The notes under the pieces were generated by a model. It was not told the origin of the DNA. It did no database searches and was given only the letters and a program-made list of their open reading frames with translations. The translations under genes and the position numbers were made by a program. 44,899 nt of DNA from Caryophanales bacterium (GTDB lineage: Bacteria; Bacillota_I; Bacilli_A; RFN20; CAG-826), in the NCBI GenBank assembly GCA_016287465.1, contig JAEEWP010000003.1, positions 1 to 44,899 on the forward strand. Direction: 5' to 3'. This document shows positions 37,859 through 44,899 of the stretch, piece after piece (within the stretch, counting starts at the first letter, position 1; the number at the start of each line of letters is the position of its first letter).

Positions 37859-39219
37859 TGAAAAAGTTCGTCTCGATCTTCAAAAATAAAGAGATTGTCA
37901 ATCGTATTTTCTTTACGATCATGATCCTCTTCGTCGTCAGGATCGGGGCGGCCATTACGGTACCGGGGGTCCACATCGAGAAACAGCTCGATGATCTCAT
38001 GAAGAGCGGCAACTCGCTCGCTATCATGGACTTGCTCGGAGGTGGAGCTCTCTCCAACTTCTCCGTGTTTGCCCTCGGTGTCTCGCCATACATCACGGCT
38101 CAGATTATCATTCAGCTTCTCTCCAAGGATGTCTTGCCAGCGCTTACTGAACTCAGCAAGCAAGGCGAGTACGGACGTAAGAAGAGCGAGATGGCCACGC
38201 GTTATCTCACGCTTCTTCTCGGTGCTGTACAAGGATATGGCATCATCCGCACCATGGAGAACAGCAGCTTCATCACCTTAAATCTCGAGAGCAATTTCTG
38301 GACTTACGCCTACATCGTAACCGTCATCCTCGCGGGTGCCATGCTTACCATGTGGCTTGGTGACCAGATCACCGAGAAAGGCCTCGGAAATGGTATCTCC
38401 ATGATCATCTTCGCCGGCTGCGTCAGATCGCTGCCGACCCAGATCACAACCGCTTGGAAGAAGTGGGTCACAGACACTGTCACCCGTTCTTCTAGCGAAA
38501 TGATCAGAGGTGCCTTCCAGTTCGCCTTATATATCCTCGCGATGGTCCTCATCATCGGCTTCGTCGTCTTCATCGAGTTGTCGAAGAGAAAGATCCCAGT
38601 CCAGCACGCAGGAAAAGGTGGTGGTTCCGCCGCTATGGCGCGCGCCTCCTTCTTACCGATCAAGATCAATAGCGCAGGTGTCATCCCTGTCATCTTCGCT
38701 AGCTCCATCCTAAGCGCACCGGCCATCATCGCCAGCTTCATCTCAAGTGAGGCGGCAAGTGCCCCGTGGCTTAACATCTTCAACTACAACAAGACCTTCT
38801 CCATGCCGTGGTTCGACGGAACCCACTGGGAGATGAACTGGGGCTTATTCATCTATTTAGCCCTCATCATCGCCTTCTGCTTCTTCTACGCGGAGATGCA
38901 GATCGACCCGGAGAACCTTGCGGATAACTTCCAGAAGAATGGTTCCTACATTCCAGGCATCCGCCCAGGAAAAGAAACCGAGAGATACGTCAGGAAAGTC
39001 CTTAACAGAGTCACCTTCATCGGTGCTATGTCACTCTCCATCATCGCAGCTCTCCCAGTCATCCTCGTTTGGGCCAATGTCTTCGATGGCGACAACACCC
39101 TTGCCCTTGGCGGCACCGGTCTCATCATCATCGTCGGCGTTGCTCTTGAAATCAACGCCCAGATCGATGGCCTTCTCGCTGGTAAGTCATTTGACAAAGT
39201 GAAAGGAATTCAACAATAA
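37858..39219 (+). CDS. secY: Preprotein translocase subunit SecY
   Basis: RIGAAITVPGVH; FALGVSPYITAQIIIQLLS; IELSKRKIPVQ. Confidence 0.96.
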   Translation: MKKFVSIFKNKEIVNRIFFTIMILFVVRIGAAITVPGVHIEKQLDDLMKSGNSLAIMDLLGGGALSNFSVFALGVSPYITAQIIIQLLSKDVLPALTELSKQGEYGRKKSEMATRYLTLLLGAVQGYGIIRTMENSSFITLNLESNFWTYAYIVTVILAGAMLTMWLGDQITEKGLGNGISMIIFAGCVRSLPTQITTAWKKWVTDTVTRSSSEMIRGAFQFALYILAMVLIIGFVVFIELSKRKIPVQHAGKGGGSAAMARASFLPIKINSAGVIPVIFASSILSAPAIIASFISSEAASAPWLNIFNYNKTFSMPWFDGTHWEMNWGLFIYLALIIAFCFFYAEMQIDPENLADNFQKNGSYIPGIRPGKETERYVRKVLNRVTFIGAMSLSIIAALPVILVWANVFDGDNTLALGGTGLIIIVGVALEINAQIDGLLAGKSFDKVKGIQQ

Positions 39220-39221
39220 AG

Positions 39222-39878
39222 ATGCTCAATATCGTTCTGATGGGCCCGCCTGGCGCGGGCAAAGGCACGCATGCCCTTTGGATCGCCAAAGACTATGGCC
39301 TTCCACATATCTCCACGGGCGACATGTTCCGTGAGGCTATGGCAAGTGGCAGCGAGCTTGGAAACAAAATCAAGGCTATCGTCAATAGCGGTGGACTCGT
39401 CTCTGACGACCTCACCTGCGCGTTAGTTAAGGAAAGGTTATCCCGCAAAGACTGCGAGAATGGCTACCTCCTTGATGGCTTCCCACGCACCATCGCCCAA
39501 GCCGAGGCCCTCAAAACGTTTGGGAAAGAGATCAACCGTGAGGTCAACACCGTCCTCAACATCTCTTGCCCAGATGAGCTTCTGATCGAAAGGATCGCCG
39601 GACGCAGGGTTTGCCCAAAATGCGGCGCTTCATATAACGTCACTTTCATGCCTCCTAAGAAGAAAGAAGGCATCTGCGACGAATGCGGAACACCAATCGT
39701 GCAACGCAAAGACGACAATGCGGAAAGCTTCAAAGTCCGCCTTGCCAATTACTACAAGAGCACAGCCCCTCTTATGGAATTCTATAAGGGTGAGGGCTTA
39801 CTCGCTGACTTCGATGGTTCTATCGGAGCAGCTGACCTTAAGAAAGCGCTTGTCGCCTTCCTTGAGGAACATAAATGA
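39222..39878 (+). CDS. adk: Adenylate kinase (zinc-lid type)
   Basis: GPPGAGKGTHA; CPKCGASYN...CDECGTP. Confidence 0.97.
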   Translation: MLNIVLMGPPGAGKGTHALWIAKDYGLPHISTGDMFREAMASGSELGNKIKAIVNSGGLVSDDLTCALVKERLSRKDCENGYLLDGFPRTIAQAEALKTFGKEINREVNTVLNISCPDELLIERIAGRRVCPKCGASYNVTFMPPKKKEGICDECGTPIVQRKDDNAESFKVRLANYYKSTAPLMEFYKGEGLLADFDGSIGAADLKKALVAFLEEHK

Positions 39879-40633
39879 TCATCATCAAATCCCCTCGTGA
39901 GATTGAGCTGATGAGGAAGGCTGGAGCGCTTACCGCGAAAGTCTTCGAGACCGTCGGACCCCTCGTCCAACCTGGCGTCACCACCAAGTACCTCGCAAAG
40001 ATGGCTAAGAAAGTCATCGAGGATGCCGGTGGTATCTGCGTCGAGGAAGGATATGGGGGATTCCCTGGCGAGATCTGCACATCAGTCAATAACGTCTTGG
40101 TCCATGGCGTCCCTTCCGAAACGAAGGTTCTCAAGGATGGGGATATTGTCTCTCTTGATGTTGTCTCCCTTCTTAACGGCTATATGGGAGACGCTTGCCG
40201 CACTTACCCAGTAGGAATATGCGGCAAAGAGACGCTTCGCCTCATAGAAGTAACCGAACAGTGCTTCTGGAACGGCGTGAGCCTCATCAAAGAGGGCGTG
40301 CACCTAGGAGATATCCAAGAGGCTATTCAAAAGACCGCTGAGAGCAACGGATACTCAGTCGTCAGAGAGTACACCGGACATGGAATAGGTCACGAAATGC
40401 ACGAAGACCCTTACATCCCGAACTACGGAAAGGCCGGAACCGGTCCGATCCTCAAAGCGGGAATGACCCTTGCCATCGAGCCGATGGTAATGGCTGGAAA
40501 ACCGGCGATAAGGGTTCTAGGCGATGGTTGGAGCGCTGTCTCAAAAGACGGCAAGCTCAACGCACATTACGAGAACACCGTCCTTGTCACCAAGGATGGC
40601 TATGAAGTATTAACCCTTCATAGTGAGCAATAG
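39875..40633 (+). CDS. map: Methionine aminopeptidase type I
   Basis: [30 protein letters not shown]. Confidence 0.97.
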   Translation: MIIIKSPREIELMRKAGALTAKVFETVGPLVQPGVTTKYLAKMAKKVIEDAGGICVEEGYGGFPGEICTSVNNVLVHGVPSETKVLKDGDIVSLDVVSLLNGYMGDACRTYPVGICGKETLRLIEVTEQCFWNGVSLIKEGVHLGDIQEAIQKTAESNGYSVVREYTGHGIGHEMHEDPYIPNYGKAGTGPILKAGMTLAIEPMVMAGKPAIRVLGDGWSAVSKDGKLNAHYENTVLVTKDGYEVLTLHSEQ

Positions 40634-40646
40634 GAGGTATCTTCAT

Positions 40647-40868
40647 TTGAGTAAAGAAGATTGCATTGAAGTTGAAGCCACAGTCTTGGAAAACCTTCCA
40701 AACACTACCTTCAGAGTCAAACTCGCCAATGGAGCGGTGGTTCTGGCTAGCGTTTCGGGAAAAATCAGAATGCACTACATTCGTATTCTTCCCGGTGATC
40801 GAGTCACCGTTCAGTTCTCGCCATATGATTTAACACGCGGCCGCATCACTTTCCGTTACAAAAACTAA
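40647..40868 (+). CDS. infA: Translation initiation factor IF-1 (TTG start)
   Basis: [29 protein letters not shown]; aggagg 8-9 nt before TTG. Confidence 0.92.
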   Translation: MSKEDCIEVEATVLENLPNTTFRVKLANGAVVLASVSGKIRMHYIRILPGDRVTVQFSPYDLTRGRITFRYKN

Positions 40869-40914
40869 CTCAACAGAAGCTAGTAAAAACCAAAAAAAGC
40901 ATTAGGAGAAACTT

Positions 40915-41028
40915 ATGAAAGTCAGACCATCCGTCAAACCGATCTGCGATAAGTGCAAAATCATCCGCCGTCATGGCGTGGTCATGTGCATCTGCCAAAA
41001 TCCTAAGCACAAGCAGAGACAAGGCTAA
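40915..41028 (+). CDS. rpmJ: Ribosomal protein L36 (zinc type)
   Basis: Translated by eye: [37 protein letters not shown]. Confidence 0.95.
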   Translation: MKVRPSVKPICDKCKIIRRHGVVMCICQNPKHKQRQG

Positions 41029-41047
41029 TTAAGGAGATTAAAAGAAT

Positions 41048-41422
41048 ATGGCACGTATCGTCGGGGTGGATATCCCATCCGAGAAACGCGTTGTTATCGC
41101 CCTTACCTACATCTATGGTATCGGTGACACAACCGCGACAGAAATTTGCAAAGCTGCCGGCGTCAGCGAGGACATCAGAGTCAAAGACTTAACTGATGAA
41201 CAGCTCGTCGCCCTCAGAACCGAAGTCGCCAAGCATCACACCGAAGGCGACCTTCGCCGTGAGATCGCTATGAACATCAAGCGCCTCACCGAAATCAACT
41301 GCTACCGTGGCGTCCGTCACAGAAAAGGTCTTCCAGTCAGAGGTCAGAACACCAAGACCAATGCCCGTACCCGCAAAGGTAAGAGAAAGACCATCGCCAA
41401 CAAGAAGCAGGCTACTAAGTAA
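41048..41422 (+). CDS. rpsM: Ribosomal protein S13
   Basis: [26 protein letters not shown]. Confidence 0.97.
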   Translation: MARIVGVDIPSEKRVVIALTYIYGIGDTTATEICKAAGVSEDIRVKDLTDEQLVALRTEVAKHHTEGDLRREIAMNIKRLTEINCYRGVRHRKGLPVRGQNTKTNARTRKGKRKTIANKKQATK

Positions 41423-41440
41423 TGAAAGGAGGACACGTAA

Positions 41441-41848
41441 ATGGCAGAAGCTAAGAAAAAGTCCAAAAAGACTAGCGCTCGCAAGAAAAAAGTTAAGCGC
41501 ACGTTTACCAAAGGTGTCGTCCACATTCACGCCACCTTCAACAACACCATCGTCACCGTTACCGACGAAAAAGGCAATGTCATCGCCTGGTCCAGCTCCG
41601 GTGCCCTCGGTTACAAGGGTGCCAAGAAGGCCACTCCATTCGCCTCTCAGCTCGCTTCCGAAGCCGCTGGCAAGAGCGCCTATGATCAGGGCCTCCGTCA
41701 GGTCGATGTCGACGTCAAGGGCCCAGGCCCAGGCCGTGAGAGCGCCGTCCGTGCTTTAGCGAACGTTGGCCTTCAGGTCTTATCAATTGTCGATACCACT
41801 CCAATCCCTCACAATGGTTGCCGTCCTCCAAAGAGGCCGCGTGGCTAA
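41441..41848 (+). CDS. rpsK: Ribosomal protein S11
   Basis: [33 protein letters not shown]. Confidence 0.97.
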   Translation: MAEAKKKSKKTSARKKKVKRTFTKGVVHIHATFNNTIVTVTDEKGNVIAWSSSGALGYKGAKKATPFASQLASEAAGKSAYDQGLRQVDVDVKGPGPGRESAVRALANVGLQVLSIVDTTPIPHNGCRPPKRPRG

Positions 41849-41850
41849 TC

Positions 41851-41872
41851 CCTTACAGAAACATATGTAAGG
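41851..41872 (+). promoter_or_regulatory. Intercistronic hairpin rpsK-rpoA
   Basis: CCTTACA-GAAACATA-TGTAAGG. Confidence 0.5.
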
Positions 41873-41898
41873 AAAGACTAATAGGAGGAAATTAATTA

Positions 41899-42906
41899 AT
41901 GGCTAACCAAACCAATGACGTCAAAGCGGAAGAAATTCGTCTTCCTAACCCTTTCCAACCATTCGATCTCAAGATCGATGTCAACGATGAGAACGAGCAC
42001 TACGCCCGTTTCGTGGTCGAACCTCTCGAAAGAGGATTCGGCCTCACCATCGGCAACTCCCTTCGCCGTGTCTTGCTAAGCGCCCTTCCAGGAGCCAGCG
42101 TCTTCGCGGTTCAGATTGAAGGTGTCCGTCATGAATTCACCGCCATCCCAGGCGTTGAAGAAGACGTGACCGCCATCATCCTCAACCTCAAGGACCTCGT
42201 CCTCAAGGTCGATAGCACCACCAATGATGTCAAGACCCTTACCGTCGATTTCAAGGGCCCAGGCGTCCTTAAGGCTGGCGATCTCAAGCTCCCAAGCATG
42301 GTGAGCGTCGTCAACAAAGACTTAGAGATTGCCCACCTCAATAGCGAAGGCCATCTCGAGATGTCCATCTTCGTCGGCCAGGGCCGTGGCTATATCACTA
42401 GCGAAGGCAACAAGCTTGAACGCAAGATCGACACCATCGGCGTCATCCCAACCGACAGCAACTACTCGCCTGTCATCAAAGTCGCCTTCAATGTCGAGCC
42501 AACCCGTGTTGAGCACGATTCCAAGTTCGACAAATTGACCCTTGAGGTCACCACCAACGGTTCCATCAAACCTCATGAGGCCGTTGCTATGGCCGCCCAG
42601 CTTCTTGCGGCCCACTTCGATAAGTTCACCCACCTTGATGAAGCGGTTAAGAACTACCGTCTCGTCAAAGAGGAAGTCAAACCGGAGGAAAACAAATATC
42701 AGGGCATGATGATCGAAGAACTCGATCTCAGTGTCAGAAGCAACAACTGCCTTAAGCGTGCGGGCATCAGCACCGTCATGGAACTCACTCAGAAGAGCGA
42801 GGATGAGATGATGAAAGTCCGTAACCTTGGCAAGAAGTCGCTCAAAGAAGTCAAAGAGAAGCTCGCCACTTATGGGCTTCACTTCCGTGATTACGTAGGA
42901 GAATAA
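41899..42906 (+). CDS. rpoA: RNA polymerase alpha subunit
   Basis: VEPLERGFGLTIGNSLRRVLLSALPGASV; alpha-CTD LDLSVRSNNCLKRAGI. Confidence 0.97.
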   Translation: MANQTNDVKAEEIRLPNPFQPFDLKIDVNDENEHYARFVVEPLERGFGLTIGNSLRRVLLSALPGASVFAVQIEGVRHEFTAIPGVEEDVTAIILNLKDLVLKVDSTTNDVKTLTVDFKGPGVLKAGDLKLPSMVSVVNKDLEIAHLNSEGHLEMSIFVGQGRGYITSEGNKLERKIDTIGVIPTDSNYSPVIKVAFNVEPTRVEHDSKFDKLTLEVTTNGSIKPHEAVAMAAQLLAAHFDKFTHLDEAVKNYRLVKEEVKPEENKYQGMMIEELDLSVRSNNCLKRAGISTVMELTQKSEDEMMKVRNLGKKSLKEVKEKLATYGLHFRDYVGE

Positions 42907-42908
42907 CA

Positions 42909-43310
42909 ATGCCAGCACAAGGTAGAAAGAACGTCCACGGCAAAGCCGGTGTTCGCTTCAGAGCCGGTTATACCGCCTCTAAAAACAAATCAATGCTTCG
43001 CAACGTCGTGAGCGAGCTCATCGTCCACGGCCAGGTCAAGGTCACCAGCGGAGTTACCCCAGAGCTTGTCACTCTCGCCGAAAAGATGGTCACATTCGCC
43101 AAACAGGGCGATCTCGCTGGCCGTCGTGAAGCCATGAAGGTCATCCGCCCAGGCATCGTCGATGCTAATGGCGTCGAGGCCATCGATAAGCTTTTCAAAG
43201 AACTCGGACCAAAGTTCAAAGACAGAAACGGTGGTTACACCCGTGTCTACAAGCTTGGCGCCCGTCGTGGCGACAATGCCGAAGTCGAACTCGTCCAGTG
43301 GGTTGACTAA
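42909..43310 (+). CDS. rplQ: Ribosomal protein L17
   Basis: MLRNVVSELIVHGQVKVT; YTRVYKLGARRGDNA. Confidence 0.95.
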   Translation: MPAQGRKNVHGKAGVRFRAGYTASKNKSMLRNVVSELIVHGQVKVTSGVTPELVTLAEKMVTFAKQGDLAGRREAMKVIRPGIVDANGVEAIDKLFKELGPKFKDRNGGYTRVYKLGARRGDNAEVELVQWVD

Positions 43311-43329
43311 GCGATAAGCAACAACTAAG

Positions 43330-43356
43330 CCTCTCTATTTATAGAGGGGCTTTTTG
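43330..43356 (+). terminator. Terminator of the ribosomal super-operon
   Basis: GCCTCTCTAT..ATAGAGGGGC then TTTTT. Confidence 0.8.
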
Positions 43357-43373
43357 TTTATAATATGTGCCGT

Positions 43374-44024
43374 ATGTATAAGAATTTCATTTTCGATCTC
43401 GACGGTACCCTCCTCGAGACCTTGCCAGATATCGTCACTGCGATTAACGCCGCACTCAAAGAATGCGGGTTCGATTATGTCTATGACATCGAATCAGGGA
43501 AGAAGCTCATCGGTGATGGTGTTGCTAACTTAATGCACCGCGCCTTGAAGGATAAAGACACACCTGAGAACTTTGAAGCGATAAAGAGGGTCTTCATGCC
43601 TCTTTATCAGGAATACCAGACAAAGACCACCAAAGCGATGAAAGGATGCGTAGAGACCCTCTCTAGCCTCAAAAAGAGGGGTTCTGGCCTCTTTGTCTGC
43701 ACGAACAAACCGAATCACCTCGCTTTAGAGGTCCTTGATAACATCTTTGGCCCTAACACCTTCGACTTCATCAAAGGACTAAAAGAAGGGGAAGCGCCTA
43801 AACCAGATAAGCACAATGTTGATGTCATCATGGACAGATATCACCTCAATCCGAAAGAGACCCTTTTTGTCGGGGATTCCATGACTGATTACAACACCGC
43901 AAGAAACGGAGGCCTCGCTTTCTGCCTTTGCGTCTATGGATATGGAAATTACACGAGCGAATTCATCGCGAAGAGTGATTATAATATCAAAGAGCCTAAG
44001 GAGCTCCTTAACCTAGCTAAATGA
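43374..44024 (+). CDS. HAD-family phosphatase (phosphoglycolate phosphatase-like)
   Basis: NFIFDLDGTLLETLPDI; LFVGDSMTDYNTARNGG; ATG at 43365 is an alternative start. Confidence 0.88.
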   Translation: MYKNFIFDLDGTLLETLPDIVTAINAALKECGFDYVYDIESGKKLIGDGVANLMHRALKDKDTPENFEAIKRVFMPLYQEYQTKTTKAMKGCVETLSSLKKRGSGLFVCTNKPNHLALEVLDNIFGPNTFDFIKGLKEGEAPKPDKHNVDVIMDRYHLNPKETLFVGDSMTDYNTARNGGLAFCLCVYGYGNYTSEFIAKSDYNIKEPKELLNLAK

Positions 44025-44863
44025 ATCTGTTCAGCAAGAAGACATACCAAGAGAACAAATACGCTCTCCCATATGGGATCGTTTTGGCGACTGCCTTCTT
44101 CTTAGCCATGATCGTCTTCTCGATCTGCTATGGCAACAAAGAATACATGGCGGATGTCATGGGAAGAGAGTTCGAGAAGAACATCATCGGACAGACTTCC
44201 TTCATGGCAGGGGGCTTTGCTCTTATTCTCATCCTCGATTACGGTCTTTCTTTCTCCTTCGACAGGAAAGAGAAACGCCGCCTAGTCGATATCATTGGCC
44301 TCTCTGCTGCCTCTTTGGAGTGGCTTTGGGTATTTGCCTGCTCACTCATTTATATCATCAATTGGCAGGGCGAGAGGGGAACCTTTGAGTTTACTCTCCG
44401 TATTGTCACGATGATTGTCATTTATCTCGTCATGGGTGTGAATATCCTTTCGAGAGTCCCTAAGTTCAGAGATTTCGAAGAATTGATCCAAGGCCACGCT
44501 CAGATGCTCATATACCTCACCATCCTTGGATTGATCGGTTTAGTCAATCACATGATGATGTGGACCGTCCTTGCTAGAAATAACAACACATATGGCCTTG
44601 TCACCAACTTCATCTGCATTGGCGTTGACGTCATCATGATCGCCGCCCCATTCTTCCTTAAGATGTTCGCTGATGAGAAAATCAAAGGTCCTGTGTTTGG
44701 TCTTGTCGCTTCAATCATCACAACCGTGTTGTTTGTGATATTCACCCTCATGATGGTTTACTTCTACAAACAGAAGCTTGACCCTCTTGTCTATCGTGAG
44801 TTCTACTGGGCGATGTTCGTATATCCGTTTGATATCGTTCTAAGGATTGCTGCAATCGTATAG
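44021..44863 (+). CDS. Multi-TM membrane protein of unknown function
   Basis: Overlaps the HAD stop (ATGA); many hydrophobic segments; in-frame TAG may truncate the natural C-terminus. Confidence 0.65.
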   Translation: MNLFSKKTYQENKYALPYGIVLATAFFLAMIVFSICYGNKEYMADVMGREFEKNIIGQTSFMAGGFALILILDYGLSFSFDRKEKRRLVDIIGLSAASLEWLWVFACSLIYIINWQGERGTFEFTLRIVTMIVIYLVMGVNILSRVPKFRDFEELIQGHAQMLIYLTILGLIGLVNHMMMWTVLARNNNTYGLVTNFICIGVDVIMIAAPFFLKMFADEKIKGPVFGLVASIITTVLFVIFTLMMVYFYKQKLDPLVYREFYWAMFVYPFDIVLRIAAIV

Positions 44864-44899
44864 TACGGAATCATCTATAAGAAGCTAAAACAGTAAAAA

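Overview
The window is a chromosomal segment of a low-to-mid GC Bacillota/Mollicutes-like bacterium. Lineage is inferred from gene order, S14 type and AGGAGG Shine-Dalgarno sites. TAA, TAG and TGA all act as stops. The right half (about 28.0-43.3 kb) is a near-complete S10-spc-alpha ribosomal super-operon (rpsJ to rplQ) with secY, adk, map, infA and rpmJ; rpmD (L30) is missing between rpsE and rplO. The left half is metabolic and membrane genes: a domain-swapped, doubly membrane-anchored GH3; PAS-GGDEF; a PII-like protein plus CPA2 antiporter pair; rarA; class III RNR (nrdG, nrdD-glutaredoxin fusion, trxB); mscL; a RimK-like ATP-grasp; an unusual nadE; a YhiN-type flavoprotein; GT8 plus flippase-like protein; and a queuosine salvage cluster (queT-tgt-queA-queH) with a candidate preQ1-I riboswitch. 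The most interesting signals are: (1) a NAD+ synthetase with an N-terminal Phd/YefM antitoxin-like domain, a Ser in place of the glutaminase nucleophile Cys, and an inverted repeat over its own -10 box; (2) many first-in-transcript genes with a -10 hexamer only 6-9 nt before the start codon, predicting leaderless mRNAs; (3) Ala/Lys/Pro-rich histone-H1-like extensions on L23, L22 and L5, with other tails on S5, S3 and S17; (4) a structured nrdD leader and a DnaA-box/repeat-rich intergenic region; (5) the riboswitch-controlled queuosine salvage cluster. No tRNA, rRNA, CRISPR array or transposase was recognised. All family calls come from reading motifs; no searches were run.
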